This document shows positions 24,491 to 38,024 of a DNA stretch of 64,000 nucleotides, piece by piece; within the stretch, counting starts at the first letter, position 1, and every line of letters begins with the position of its first letter. The position numbers and the translations under genes were made by a program. The stretch lies in the NCBI GenBank assembly GCA_012932865.1, contig SAXG01000001.1, positions 2,097,693 to 2,161,692 of the forward strand, given 5' to 3'. The notes below the pieces were generated by a model. The model worked only from the letters and a program-made list of their open reading frames with translations, did not search any database and had not been told where the DNA came from. This stretch comes from Amylostereum areolatum. Lineage: Eukaryota; Basidiomycota; Agaricomycetes; Russulales; Stereaceae.

Positions 24491-26731
24491 TCACTCGCGA
24501 GCTTCGCCGTACCACGTCATAACAGGGATCCGGCGCGGGATGATCACCCGAAGCAGCTCCCCGTCAAACTCGGCACGAACTTGCGACAGATCCGCATCGT
24601 ACCCGAACGAGATCCTGCGTTCAAAGTGACCTGCCACAATCCGTCAGCGGGGGGAGAAAAGTCGCAATATTCAAAGACTCACCTCCGCCCGCTTCCCACG
24701 AATCCGCTACGAGATGGAGAACGCGTCTTCGGCGGGTGGCAAGGGTGCTAGAAATGATTAATGCGTTAGTGCCGATCACCTACGTCACCACCCCACGATT
24801 TCGAAGCGAGAAAAACTCACATGGCATCACGTCGAAACCCCGGTAATCGAACGACGAGGTTGTACTCTCGAGGGAACGTTTCAACCGCGATCCAGCTGTC
24901 CGGGGGCGGAGGGGCATCGGCCAGGAAAGGCTCGTGCGGTGCACGCATGCTGGGATCACGACCAGGCGGCGAGGCGGGTGGCGCCATGATCGTTGGTGGC
25001 GCCGGTGGAGGCAAGCTCCGCGTTGTCTGTACAGGCGGTGGTGGTGCCGATGTCGGCGCCCGAACATGTGTATACGTCGCGAAACGATCCGAAGCCGAAC
25101 GCGACATGCCCACGCCTGCAGGTAGTGGCGGCGGCGGAGGATGTGGCGAGTACGGTGGCGGTGGGTTGGAGATCGTCGAGACGTTGGACGAGGTCGTTTC
25201 CGGTGGCCGCGGCCGGGGTGGAGTGCTCGGACCAGCAGGATATTGCGACTCTGGGATCGATTCCGGTGGATGTGACCGAATCGAGGGCAAAGTGTGCAGT
25301 GGCTGGTGCGACGGCAGGGGCAGACTTGCGGTGGACGACCGATCATACCAGTTTGATGCGGACGTGTTTGCGGGCTGGAAACGACCTGGTGGGATCACGG
25401 GGGTCGACTGCGTCGCGGGGGAGGAGAAGGGTCGGCCGTTTGGATGGACGAGCGTGACCGAGGACGATGAAGCGGTTGCAGAGTAGGAGAGGTCTGACCC
25501 CGGTGGGGAGTGAAGCTCGTTGCCGGAAGCGTCCCGGGAAGCGGCCTGCTGCGAGGAGCCATCACCGCGTGCGCCAGCGGGTGGAGAGAAGGGTTGATGA
25601 TTGATGGAGGGGTCGGTCGAGGGCATAATTAGAGGCCGAGAGGTGAAGGAAGGCAGGGGCCTTGAAGGGCGCACTGAGGACGGTGTATGTGGAAGAGCGG
25701 CAGGGCCGCTCTGGGCACGGTCGCCGTCGAGGTTTTCGTAAGCGGGAGGATGGTCTTGATCTGCCAGACTGGCATCGATTATGTCGGAGGGCGGCTGAGA
25801 AGAGCTGCGCAGACGGAGGCCGGGCGCCGACTGCAGATGACGAGAGGAGTCGTCTGGGGACGTCGGACTGGGGCGGGGCGGGGAGGAGAGGAAAGGGTAG
25901 GGAAATGGAACCTCGCGGGGGGTGTCGACAGAGGCGTGGCGCTTGGAGTAGGACGATTGGCGGTGGACGAGAAAAGGGCGGGGGTCGTTGGTCGCCGTCT
26001 GGGGGCGGGCTGTGGACGACGAGGGCGGAGCGTGAGTCGAGTGACGAACGAAAAGAGAAAGGAAAAAGAAGAGAGGAGAGCGAAAACATAAGGAACGAAT
26101 TTCGGCGGGCGCCCGAACGGCAAGCGCCGACATCCCCCGCAGCCGACGCCGATAGCCCTCACGACCAGCAGACCGTTCCCCGCGCGCGTGCTGCTTCTTT
26201 TCAAATCCGTGCTCCGTTGCTCAAACGCGAACGAGCCAGGAGGTCGGCTGCCATGGCCGTCAAGGCGTTCGACCAGGAGAACAAACGCGATTGCCACGGA
26301 ATGAAAGGGCGATGGGCGATGGACGAAGCTCGAGCGGGAGTGGACGGCTTAGGCAAAGCTTAGGGGCGAGATGCGGGGTGGGTCCCGGTGGGATGGGATG
26401 GGACGGGATGGGATGGAGGAACAGGGACGACGAAGGAAACAGGGACGAGATGCTCACGTTGATTTGAGTAACCCAACCCATCCTCGCCGGCCTCCTCCCA
26501 TTCATAGTCGTCGAGCATGAGAGCGTCCTCGTCGGCCTGCTCTTGGGTGAGACCAAGCTTTCCTTTTCCAAAGCGAGAATGGTGGGAGAGCCTCCTGTCA
26601 GAGTCTTCCGAACTGAGACTGAGGTTGGAGAGGGGAAGAGAAAGGGAAGAGGAGGAAGCAGTGGAAAGCGGAGGATCGGGAGAATGAGAAGGGGACAGCG
26701 GGGGCGTTGACTCTGGATCTTGCGAGGACAT
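24491..26731 (-). CDS. large protein with C-terminal HSP20/alpha-crystallin-like domain
   Basis: Start ATG 26731: exon 1 (26731-26458) encodes 'MSSQDPESTPPLSPSHSP' and an acidic 'DEDALMLDDYEWEEAGEDG'. A roughly 450-nt intron joins in phase at 26009 to a long Pro/Ser-rich exon ending at about 24822. The last two exons complete an HSP20-like domain: 'WIAVETFPREYNLVVRLPGF', 'VLHLVADSW', 'HFERRISFGYDADLSQVRA' and 'FDGELLRVIIPRR', stopping at 24491. The domain keeps the beta-sandwich pattern and the final 'G-x-L-x-I/V' strand of small heat-shock proteins, but the protein is far longer (about 550 residues) and mostly disordered. Its role is not known. The exon-1 join is less certain than the domain. 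Confidence 0.65.
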
Positions 26732-29626
26732 GTCGCAAGACCTGTTGATGGGCGGAGGGGGGGGGGGGGGATGGGGAAAACTAGGAGAGAGTTAAGAAGG
26801 AGAAGAGGCGCATGCTGAAGAGTGACTGTGAAGCGCTGCAGCTGGGTGCGGTGGGGCCGCCGCGAACAGCACCACCAAGCCACCCCTGCCGCTTTCGGCC
26901 TCGTTCCTCATTCAATCCTTTCTTTCTCTGACGTCATTCCCCCAATCCGTCCCCCATCCAGTCTCTCTTCCTCCCAATTCTGCCAACTCAACTCCAACCA
27001 CTCTCTGCATATTCCTCCAGGTCCTCCCCACCCTCTCCCAGGGACGCCTTACCTCTACACGATTCCACCCGCCTGTCCCAGTCGTCGTCCTTGGTACGCA
27101 CCTTTCTCCATTCCATTTCTCCCCCCTTTCCCCCGGGCCCCTGTTCAATTCACAACATTGCGGAGCGATCCCCATAATGCATAATGTCCCGACCTGCTTT
27201 CTCGCCTGACAGCTCAACCAAGGGCACATTCCACCGCCTCTCACGCACCCGGGTGAGGGTCCGGTGTAGACCTCTTGCGTCGCCTCAGCCCGGTGCGGCC
27301 CACGGCGGCCACGCCCATCCCTACGTATGTACACGTTGGTTTTCCGTCGAACGCTCGCCCGTCATTTTACCTCCTTTCCGGCTCGAGTTCGGAAGGGTCT
27401 CGCCCACACGCGGGCGGTCTCGGTCCTTTGGCACGCGCTTTACGTCGCCGGAGATGGGGGCCACTGTACGTGCAACGTAAGCCCCCGATACTCCACATAC
27501 ACATACTTGGAAAGATTGACCTGGGGTCTTGAAACTTCGCATCACCTTCGCGAAGGATAGCGTTCGGTTTCACTTGTTGCCAGACTCCAGTGCGTGGCGC
27601 ATTCGCGCGCGCGCCCTTGTGCGCGGACGCTAACCTGTCTTCCTGTCAGTATCCGGGCCCCAATTCATCCCGCAGGTACATGCATTATCGCAGGGATTGA
27701 AGGCAGCAGGTATTGCATACTTCAACTTCCGAGCGCGATGTGGGTGCGGGGTAGGTCGCCAGTAAGCGTGTGTCCTTACAGGTCCTTACTGGAGGCTCGA
27801 GCTCTCTTGCTCCACATTATCCGGCGGTTGCTTCGATCTCTTGTCATTGTGGTCGCATCATGCTGATCCGGCGGCTGATTCGACGAATGGCTCTTTAACC
27901 TTCCACCCCTTCTTCGTCTTCTTCTCCTCGGATCGCTGTCGGACTCAGCAGAGTGCTAGTAGCTACGGCAACGGCGACGGCGAGCGGTAGTATTTCTGAG
28001 ACAGGGAGAACGGGAGCATCTATCTATCTTTGTTTCGGAGGCCTGAATGAGGAGCGGCTTTGATACCGAACTTGATCGCGCTGGTGGGGATAGTCGGAAA
28101 TGATCGAGTGCCCTACAACGGCGAACACATAAGATGACAGCGATGTGCAAGCAAGTAAAACGCTCGCTCCTGGTACCTCGTGAAAATTCTGCATTCTCTG
28201 CGACCGAGGACAAATTTCAGAACCGACAAATGTCAAGGTTCAAATTAGACTTTACAGCTACGACGCCGCATCGGGCGACGCAGTTTCATTGTAAGGCACG
28301 TGGTTAACAATGGGTGCCAGCGGCCCTGTGACGTCAGTGAGCCGATGTTCGTTGCTTCGGGTTGTTCCCGCCCAGCGGCCCACCCCAGCTTGTCCTCGAC
28401 CAACTTCGACATTCCTCAATCGTCGCGCTGTTCATCTCAGGTGTGCAGTCGCTCACCGAAACCTTGTTCGAACGATAGATTCGATGGAACTACATAATCC
28501 ACACTCGTGACAAATGGTCCCGCCTCGCCGCCCCCCGAGAGCCGACGCTCTGCACGGCGGAGTCCGACTCCAGCATGATACAGAGTCCAAGCTCAGGTCC
28601 TGCTCCAGGCTCCATTGTAGATCGACATTTCCCCTTGCTCCGGCGCAGCAAAAATGAGGCAAATGTCCCATGACGCGACGGGGCTATCGAAGACGGCCGT
28701 ACACAAGTACATTGGTCCCTTGGGTTGAAGCTTGCACTGGCAGGCTCTGCAGAATGAACCTTTGGCGGGCATGGAGGTAAAAAGGGGTGGATCGGAGCGT
28801 GCGATGCTTGGTGCTGGCGCTGAGCACTGAGCAGGTACGCTGTGTTGTTTTATGTCTCCCGGTTCCGTGTTTCGTGTGGTGAGTGGTTTTTTGGTCGCTC
28901 GGCGTCCATCTGGACACCGTTAGAGCCTTAGAGGATTGGGGAAGGATCAACTTCCGTCGACACAGGGAGACCTCCTCTGTGCGGTTTGCTTCTTGCCTGG
29001 CTACTTTCCGAGTCCTTGGGAGTGGTTTGCATGACTTTCTAAATCGAGGTGATGCTGATACTATTGGTAGGCAGCGACAATGGAGTTCCATTCCGAAAAT
29101 TTCAGAGCACCTGGCCCGTAGAATGTGGTGAGACCTTTCTAATACCCCACTGTGGCACTGCCCACTCCCCCGACTCCTTCCGTCATTCATGGACCCGGTA
29201 CCTCATTGGCAAAGCACAACACAGGTAATCGGGTGGCCGTCCTCTCCTTCTCCGCGTTGTACGTCTGCTTGTACTAAACATCCCCTTGCGATTTGTTTGC
29301 GCCATAAATTTGTTTCATGAATGGCATTGCACTCCGGTCAGAATCCACATCGGTGAACATTGAACACGGTGAGGTATCGTACATAGAATGCATTTGAATG
29401 GCTACGTAGGATAGGGTGGGAGCGACTTTGCCTCTGATATATCTGATAACAGGAGCTAGGTTGGAGCCTGGGCAAGTTCTCACGGCAAGTTTGACGCGTT
29501 CTGAACTTTGTCTCCGTCATCGCTCTGCATCGTGCCGACATCTGCCTCGGGGCAGTAATGCCTTGTCGTCTCCTTAAAACTAGACCATAACGTGTCTTCC
29601 ACCATCCTCAGTTTCACCTTCAGGCG
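26732..29626. other. 2.9-kb tract without a supported gene
   Basis: It starts with a 16-17 base G run (about 26757-26772) upstream of the HSP20-like gene. An ATG at 27184 opens a short stretch with possible introns ('MSRPAFSPDSSTKG'), and a 168-codon open frame sits on the minus strand at 28684-29190. Neither shows a domain or a convincing exon chain. The last 300 bp are likely MDM31 promoter. Confidence 0.35.
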
Positions 29627-32160
29627 ATGCAATCCTTTACAGCCAAGTCGTCGCTTCTCCGACATTCGAGCCGTTCTGCTGCGTTGGCCAGCGCGGACCG
29701 GTACAGCGCCATACGCACATTCTTCACGCGGCCTGGTTCTCCAGATGCCCCACCCAAGCCAAAAAGAACTTTTCGTGGCGGACAAAGCTCTGTTCCGCTG
29801 AACAGCGACGTCCAACCTTCGCCCCGCTTCACAACGTTCGGGCCCCACTCCTACCCCGTGGGCACACGACCATTATATGCACACGCTCTTCGCCCAAAAT
29901 TTCACACCAGTACACTGCTCAGGTCTCTGTACACGACCTCTCATCGGAAAGATGAGCTACCCAAAGACCGTCCGCCAGCGCACGACGAACCCGCGCCCCC
30001 GCCCTCCGCCTCGACTCCGTTTCAACCGACAGACGTCCCGATACCCCCGCCGAACTATGATAATTACCCCCGCTTCTTCCGAAGACTTGCCCGGTCCCTC
30101 CCACACGTTCGCCGTCCCACTCGCGACGACTTCCTAAGCGTGTCGTCTGGGACGGTCCAGCGCATGCGCGTGCGGATCCGATGGTTCTTCATCCGGGCGT
30201 TTCGCAAGTTCAACGTGGACGATATTTCGGCGGTCGCGACGTGGTTCTTGATGAGCTGGGGGCTGTGGATTTTGGTGGGAACGTGAGCAGTTTTGGCTGG
30301 TTGGATGTATGCGCATGACTGACAGGATCGCAGGACGACGTTCGCCTCAGTCGTGTTTGCAGTAGCGAACAGCCTGCGCTTACAAGGTTCGCTCTTTGTT
30401 TTGTTAGTGCGGCATTGTCAGGAGCTAACGAAGGGCGATAGAATACGTCGCACGGGCGATCAGCGATTACCTGACCTCTGAGACGGGCGTGACCATCATC
30501 TTCGAGTCCGCCATCGTGCCCAAGTGGAAGGACTCCCGAATTTCGATCAAGAATGTCTTCCTTACCCGTCGTCCCCTGCACACCGTCGCCCGCTCACCCC
30601 TGCACCGTTCACCCCATCAAGCCGCGCTGGGATATGACGTCAGTAATCATCCTGCGAACCTCGGGGTGGACGGAGAAGAGGACGACTCGAGTGAGCATGC
30701 GGACGAGGAGGTGGACCACTCGTGGATGATGTTCGATTTGAACGTGGATAGTATCGATGTGACACTTAGCCTTTGGAGGTGGCTGGATGGAAAGGGTCTG
30801 ATCAAAGACGCAGTCGTGAAGGGCTGTGCGCGGCGTCCTAGGTAAGAAGTCTTCTGCTTTCTCACAGCGTCATGTACTGATTAATTGGGTAGACCGGCGA
30901 GATATCGTGTGGGCCCCTGACCTCAACCCGGCCGACTTCCGTCATCAACCCCAGCCGGGCGCGTTTAGCCTCGCCTCCCTCACCCTCGAAGACGTCCTCA
31001 TCACCGTCTATCAGCCAAACCAGTTCCGACCGTACACGTTCTCCATCTTCCGTGCGGACATCGGAACACTGCGGCGCCAGTGGCTCTTCTACGACTTCTT
31101 GCGGGCGGAGAACGTCGTCGGCCAGTTTGACAACTGTCTATTCAGTCTGCATCGTCCACAGAGCATCGGGCGGACGAACGAGAAGGCGGAGAAGGCGGGC
31201 GGTTGGGCGGGAATGGTCAGCCACCTCAATACACCTTTCTTTTCGAGAACAGGCACTGACGTTCCCTGGGCAGTCTCGCTTCCGCATCGATGGCGTGAAC
31301 ATCGACCACATCCAAGCGATGACCTCGGACGAGGGCCCGATCTCGTGGATCACCTCCGGGAAACTCGACGCGGTGTTCGACATCAAGTTCCCGCGGGACC
31401 CGAACGACTACTCGGACACGGACACGCTCGACGTGCTTCTCGACGCGCTCAATAACGTCGCAGAGCTCATCCCCGGCCAGCGCGCGCTCGCGAAGCCGCC
31501 GCTGTCGGCGCCGAGCAACGACGCGGACGAGGAGGCGCAGGGCGAGGAGTGCAAGGTGGTCGTGGACATCGATTTGAGATTCAGGGATCTAAAGGCGGCG
31601 ATGCCGATGTGGGCGGGCGAGTTGGGTTACAGTGGGAACGCGCTTGTGAGGCCGATCGTGGCATTCATGAAGTGGGTGTTTCTCTCGCGCCGTTCGGGTG
31701 GTACGAAAGGCTGATAAAGGGCAGTGCAAACCGGACGCTGGTGCCTATACACTGTCGGATCTCCAAGGGGCTCAGCCATTTTGACGGCTCTTGGACGGTA
31801 CGTGCTCCCACCCAGTCCCACCCCCCTTGCTTCTGTCTTGTTCTCACTCGCAATATCACATTGTGCAGATGTGGGAAAGTGAGCGTTCCTCGTTCCTTTC
31901 GCTCCACAGCACATTCTGACGGCGTTTACCCTACAGCGGGATTAATGGACGACATCTCGTATAAGGTGTACGACGCGCTCGCGTACCACGTTACCCAGGC
32001 CAACTTCAACCATCGCGTTAAGACGGTGAGTCTGTGGAGTCTGCAGATGACAGCGAGTGCGGTGATAGCGGCGTTGAGGAATGTGGTGGATCCAGTTGCG
32101 GTACAAGTCAGGGAGCTATACAGGGATAGCGTGGGGATAGAGGAGCTCGCGATGGGGTAG
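29627..32160 (+). CDS. MDM31: mitochondrial inner-membrane protein MDM31
   Basis: MDM31/MDM32 family protein needed for mitochondrial morphology and nucleoid inheritance. Start ATG 29627 ('MQSFTAKSSLLRHSSRSAA') gives a basic presequence, then a Pro-rich linker. Family landmarks: 'RIRWFFIRAFRKFNVDDISA', the membrane span 'WFLMSWGLWILVGTTTF', 'GVTIIFESAIVPKWKDS', 'MMFDLNVDSIDVTLSLWRWL', 'GLIKDAVVKG', 'PYTFSIFRADIGTLRRQW', 'HIQAMTSDEGPISWITSG' and the end 'FNHRVKTVSLWSLQMTAS'. About eight exons (first 29627-30282). One +1 shift near 30821-30826 falls in 'VKG-VRGVLDRRDIVW'; all other joins are in phase. Length is close to that of known family members. Confidence 0.9.
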
Positions 32161-32559
32161 GCCTACATGGAGTCGCGAACATGGCAGTGCGGGAGTCTTA
32201 TCTACTTCTCGGGATGAATGCTTTTGGTGCCATGGTGGTCTACGTGACTTGTAAAGTTACAAATGTGGTTTACTCATGCAACTCGGTCCTTCTTTCACGA
32301 GCGGGTTATACGATTTTTATACGATTTTTATAGTAACAAACGACCAAAGAAATGAGGAGAACCCAAAGGGGAATAAGGATCATCAAGTAAAAGGCAAGTA
32401 ACAGGAGTATGGAGGAAGTGTCCGATCAAAGTATGAGTCATAGTATGTGTGAGTGAAGTGTCCGAGCACGTAGTATGCTTCAAGTTATATGAGAGATGTA
32501 ATAAACGGTGTATAATCTACTTTGAGTGATGGTGGTATCCTGTGAGCATGCCCACTAGT

Positions 32560-33550
32560 TCAAGCAGCGGAAGGGCTGCGACCACGAGATGTGCGAGGGG
32601 AGCGGCGAGGCTTCTTGCTCTCCCCATCCTTGTCGTTGTCGATATCGTTGGCAGTCTTGTTCTTGCGCGCGCGTTTGTTCGAGGGACCCTCCTGCTTGTC
32701 TTCGTCCTCCGAGCTCATCTCCGCCTCGCGGTCCTCGCGCTGCCGCTTCGGCGCGCGCGATACGGCGGGCCCAGCGTGATGCTGAGCCATCGTGGCCGTC
32801 TCCGTCGGTTGAACGTTGTCCTTCTTGGGCGTGGTCGCGTAGGGTATCTTGGGCCCGATGAAGGCACCTTGACGCCGTAGCTGGCGGGAGGCAGGGAATG
32901 TGTTCGTAAAGGCCCGCCAGAGCTCCATGCTGGGATTCTGAGTCGAGAGGCACTGTGCCCTGATGCGCTGGGCTTCGTCGGAGAGCTCGGGGTCCGTGGC
33001 GGGTCGCTGAGAAGGGGAAGAGGGAGGAAGAGGGGCCTGTTGGGTAGTGGGGGACGCCGTCAGGGTGGTAGTGTGGGCGGGAGCGGGCACATCGGGGACG
33101 GCGGGGATGGGAGCAGAAACATCGGGGACGGAAGCGGGCACATCGGGGACGGCGAGGATGGTGGGCTCAGAAGGTGGGTTATTGGTGTTGTCAGCGTCTC
33201 CAGGAGGAGTGGCCACCAGCGACCGGGCAGCGGTATCCCTATGTGGCGACACTTATGAGCATGTTGCTGATAGGGGTGATAGAAGAGACGACGTACCGAA
33301 TATCCTGAACCACGTCGAGGTAGCTTTTCTGAACGACCATCAAAGCGTCGAAGACGTCGACGACGCCCTGTGGGCCGGGTTGTGATTTCAGCCTGTATTG
33401 GAGCTGCAAGGACAGCTCCGCGAGGGCTTTTTGAACGGATGTGGAAAGCGAGATAGGGCTAGAAGGCGGGATCATACAACACACCCCGTTGGAAGATGTC
33501 CGTGACCGAGGGTTATAAGATGCCGTTGAAGGGGGAGATGGCTGAGACAT
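32560..33550 (-). CDS. conserved-looking hypothetical basic protein, probably nuclear
   Basis: I do not recognise a domain. The first exon, from ATG 33550, encodes a helical segment ('SVQKALAELSLQLQYRLKS', 'VVDVFDALMVVQKSYLDVV'). It splices in phase over about 58 nt to 'DTAARSLVATPPGDADN'. A Pro/Val-rich repeat with 'VPDVxAP' units follows, then 'MELWRAFTNTFPASRQLRRQ' and a Lys/Arg-rich tail with candidate nuclear-localisation clusters ('NKRARKNK', 'KKPRRSPRTSRGRS'), ending at 32560. The gene is convergent with MDM31. Chromatin or RNA binding would be a guess from composition only. Confidence 0.6.
33083..33180 (-). repeat. coding minisatellite (VPDVxAP units)
   Basis: Repeated copies of a unit containing ACATCGGGGACGG (plus strand) encode Pro/Val/Asp repeats in the hypothetical protein at 32560-33550. 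Copy number may vary between strains. Confidence 0.7.
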
Positions 33551-35177
33551 TGGAAGATGGGAGGGCTGGAAGACGGCTTGAGGACGAGTCTCGAGATGTT
33601 GCTGGGCCTATAGCCAAGTTTTGAGGGGTTTATAAGGCTAGAGAAGTGGGTGGCGACGAGTCGCAAGTAGGCATCCTGGGCCGTGCACAAGGGCCAAGCA
33701 GAACGGTGGCAAAGTGTGCAACCCGCCAGAGAACAATAGGTGCCAAGCGAGCGGAAGAGTGACAACTTTTGCCGCCTCCTGAATGTGAGCAAATGATGAG
33801 GAACTGTTGTCAACTTGCCCCGTATTCGTGAAAATGCATGGTCCAGAAGAGACTAGTAACTTGTGGTATGCGCCGGCGCCGTCTTCTGTTCTTGTACTTA
33901 CACGAGGCGGGAAGAAGCGAAGCGGTAAGTACAACGGCTTTGAGAAGCGCGGCTTCCATCACGAGGGCGAGTTTTAGACAAAGCAGGCTGCACAAGTATA
34001 GGAATTCCAAGGAAGGAGCAGGAGACGACAGTCTACTGTCCTGGCAGACTCATTTGGGAACATTGTCCCCACGTGGGACCCAGGAAGGCATGAATTTCTC
34101 ACGATCCCACGGAGGGCTCCCACTCTTCGCGGCCCCTTCCCCGTCCTTTCGATCTAGCCTGTTGGCAGCAGTGCCAGCCTTTGCTTACCCCGCCCACCGA
34201 ACTTTGACTGAACCTCTCCAGCTGGTCCTTTCCACGAACTTGTCATTCCCATCGCCTGTTCTACCGTAGCAGAAGCATAATCCACATTTCTTCCCTGTTG
34301 CGTGGCGCCTTATGGTCTCCGACATCGACTCGGAAGTATTACTGCAGACGCTCATCCTGAAGGCCTGAAGCTCGACACCCGTCACGATTTCCAGTCCTTC
34401 TAAGCTGAAAGCACCCCTAATTGTCATTGGCTTTGGCTTCCGATTTTCTGTTGCAAAGTACGAAGATGTTCGCTATCCATTCCGCCTTCTTTACACATCA
34501 CCGGCGCGGTGAATCTCATAGCGCTTGCACACAGAGGACACAGGAGGCACGGTTCGCACGAAGTAGCCTCGCGTTGGCACATCTTTCTCCGCACACGCAG
34601 CGCTCAGAGCCATGGATTCCCTCGCCCCATCCATTGACATCTTTCAGACGCGCAGGAGACTCACGTCCGTTTGCCTCGTCACTCGCAGTGACGTGGGGGA
34701 CTAATTTTGTCGCGATGGGACTCTTCGGAGGCAATGTTAGTGCCCATAGCATCTGGGGTCTTGCTGACGATGGGTACGTATGATATCCATCCGTGTTATA
34801 TTCCATCTCCATGCCGCCATGTCCAACTCACATCTTTCTAATGCAGTAATGAGAATCTGACGAAAATTTCCCGCAGTACTCCTGGGATCTATTATTTGCT
34901 CTAATCCGGCGTCCCGCCGCGCCATCCTGGATCCCGTCAACCCACGATTCTTCTTTTATGCTCTCCCGCTCCCACCAACAACGATATTTCCGGACTTGTG
35001 CCCTGTTCTTCTCCGCGAACCCATGCGTCTTCGTTGGATATGCGCCTGATGTTCTACCAGCTGATGGTCTTCGTGGTGCCTGTGGGCGTCGGAATGGCTT
35101 CATTTAAACCCTGGCACATTGGATGGTAGGCTTTTGGGTATCCTCTCTCCCGGATAGTGGACTCTCCTTCAACCAGG
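33551..35177. other. 1.6-kb intergenic region upstream of the protease gene
   Basis: Divergent from the hypothetical gene. An open frame at plus 33838-34269 has no recognisable domain. A TTTAAA box at about 35103 lies some 75 bp before the protease ATG and could be its TATA element. Nothing else is supported. Confidence 0.4.
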
Positions 35178-38024
35178 ATGCGTGCCCTTCTCCTGACTTC
35201 ACTCTGGTGTGTTATTGCACTAACCTCCGCATCGCCCTCACCGCGCGTTGGTCATGTCATTCACGAGAGGCGCGCCGCGGAACCTGTCGGTTGGGTCAAA
35301 GCGCGTAGGTTGGAATCCGGCAAGGTCCTCCCCATCCGCATCGGTCTGAAGCAGAGCAACGTTGACCGACTGGAGGATCTCTTGATGTCCATTTCTCATC
35401 CCGACTCTGAGACATATGGCCAACACTGGTCGCCAGAGCAGGTCATCGACTTCTTCGCTCCGAAGGATGATACCGTTGGCGCCGTCAAAGATTGGCTCGC
35501 GAGCGTTGGCTTTTCCCCAGAACGCATTCGCCATTCGAAAAGCAAGAGCTGGATCGAGGTGAACGCCACCGTATCTGAAGCCGAGGAGCTCCTTGATACC
35601 GAGTATCACGTATATGCGCACTCTACAGGTGTCGAGCAGATAAGTAGGTGATATCTCGTGCATATGCTTCACTCTCACGCTTCGTCGTTTGTCTTCGCAT
35701 TACTACCTGATGCTGTCCCCGTTACTGATCGTCCCATCTTGATTCGTTCTAGGTTGTCAGACATATTCGGTACCCGCACATGTCCGGGAACACATCGAGC
35801 TCATCAAGCCGACGGTGCATTTCAACCACCGTGTCCCGGTCGAAGACTCCTCCCGCGTGCGTCGAAAGCGAGACAGTCACGCTCGACTGGGCACGGCAGC
35901 GTCCTTCAATGGACCGAAGACGAACGGCGTCAAGGTAGCGCAAACTCCGACATTGAACGAGTGCGATCAGTTCATCACATTGGACTGCCTCCGTGCTCTC
36001 TATTCAATCAATCGTACGCCAAAGGCGACAGCCAAAAACTCGTATGGGATCGGTAAGCAGGTTGTCGGACTGATACTGATCGAGCTGATACTTTGATTAG
36101 TGGAATTTACGCCTCAGGCTTTCCTTGCGGGCGATCTGGACTTGTTCTTCCAGTGAGTCTCGCGTTGCACCTTTGGTCCCAAACTAAACGTGCTCGTTAG
36201 GAACTTCTCGAAGTCCCAGATTGGCGACAGGCCGGAGCTCGTGTCGATCGATGGTGGTACGTGCAAACAGGAGCAACACATAAGGGAAGGTATTCATCAA
36301 TGATATCTTCGCAGGTGTCGCGCAGACGCAAAACCAGAGCTTCGATTTCAATGGCGAAAGCGACCTAGACTTGGAGTATGGAATGGCCCTTACAAACCCA
36401 CAGAAGATTACCTTGCTGCAGACTGGCGATCTTACGGAAGGTACTGTTTCTTATAGAGGATTTGTATGGAAGACCACCTTACAAACTTCCTTGCGTTACA
36501 AGGTGCTTCATTCAACAACTGGCTCGACGCGGTCGACGGGACATTTTGCACGTTCGAAGGCGGGGATGATCCTACTCAGGTACACCCCGCAGAATCTGCA
36601 TACTAGGGTTTCTAGTGATGTCTCCTCCAGGACGGCATCTACCCCGATCCACTTCCAGGAGGCTTCGATAGTAGGTCTCCTTTCAACTTCACGTCGCCCA
36701 CCTTCACAGTTATTCAGAACCTGAGTCTTGTGGGATCCTCAAACCGCCGAATGTGGTGTCTGTCTCCTATGGTCAGGACGAATCAACGGTCACACCTTTC
36801 TATGCCACGCGTCAGTGCACGGAATACGGCAAGCTTGGGATGATGGGGACTACGGTACTGTATAGTTCGGGAGACGATGGTGTCGCCGGGTTTGGAGGCG
36901 TATGCCTCCCAGCCGACGGTAAGCGTTCCTTGCCGCTACAGTTGACTCTCGTTGGCTAACTTTCGTAAGGTGTCGGCGAACCGTCCGTAAACGGAACGAA
37001 ATTTAACCCAAGTTTCCCTGGAGGATGTCCGTTCGTGACGTCCGTAGGCGCCACCCAAGTCAACCCGGGGTCTACAGTGTTCGAACCAGAAGGCGCGTGC
37101 GAGCAGGTTATATTCAGCGGAGGCGGGTTCAGCAACATATTCCCGCTGCCGTCGTTCCAGGCGGCGGCTGTGACATCCTTCCTCAAGAATACGCCACCAC
37201 CTTACACTGCGGAGCAGTTCAATAATTCTGGGAAGGTGGGTGCGTCGTGTTTACGAATGTGGCAGAGGCTAACATGCAACCATAGGTTCGAGCTATCCCG
37301 GATTTGTCCGCAAACGGGTGGGTGCTGCAAAGTTAATGAGATATTCTTGACTGATATGTATTTCCAGGGCCAACTATGTTATCGGTCAGTGGGACTCTTT
37401 CGGGCGTACATTTCTGTGTCCTTAAAAGAAGGACACTACAGCCATCGATGGTGAATTCGAACTGGTCTTTGGTACTTCAGCATCTTCGCCTGTCGTTGGC
37501 TCAATCATCACTTTGATCAACGACGCGCGCCTTGAGGCTGGCAAAGGGCCAGTCGGTGAGCATGCACTCCGCACTTTGTTTCATGGATTACTTATGGCTG
37601 ACACGGCTCTTTCTAGGGTTTATCAATCCTGCGGTACGCCTCTCCACTTTCTGTTTGTCGGTGGTTTGATAGTTGAATTTGAGTAGATTTACACTGAAGA
37701 AATTCGCCAGCGCATTCCATGATATTACCACAGGAGGCAACCAAGGCTGTGGTACGTCTTCTTTACGGATTATGTGCTTGTATTTATGCTCAATTCTTGG
37801 ATAGGCACACCAGGATTCGAGTCGTGAGTTTGCGACTGTCTTTCCACGCAGTTGTTTGCTACTGATATAAACTTTATCGAAGCACGAAAGGTTGGGACCC
37901 TGTTACTGGTGCGTTCTTCACGTGTTCTCTTTCCATGCATTGCGAACTAATCGAGTTGTGTTATGCAGGAGTTGGGACGCCCAACATGACCGCGTTGATA
38001 CCTCTTTTCTTATCACTTCCTTGA
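35178..38024 (+). CDS. secreted tripeptidyl-peptidase-type serine protease (sedolisin, S53)
   Basis: Acid serine-carboxyl protease, secreted or vacuolar. Start ATG 35178, with the signal peptide 'MRALLLTSLWCVIALTSASP' and a pro-region containing 'HWSPEQVIDFFAP' and 'WIEVNATVSEAEELLDTEY'. The catalytic domain holds the Glu/Asp pair in 'FNGESDLDLEYGMAL', the oxyanion Asp in 'VLYSSGDDGVAGFG', and the nucleophile Ser in 'FGTSASSPVVGSIITL' (the GTSxSxP motif). The C-terminal calcium loop is 'DITTGGNQGC' with 'GWDPVTGVGTPN'. More than ten short exons, each join in phase; the stop is at 38024. One +1 shift (three A instead of two at 37700-37702) breaks 'TEEFASAFHD'. It neighbours two phospholipase genes in a secreted-hydrolase block. 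Confidence 0.9.

Noticed and set aside
28684..29190. 168-codon minus-strand frame
   Set aside because: Low-complexity, Arg/Ser/Thr-rich composition without any recognised motif; read as chance in GC-rich DNA.
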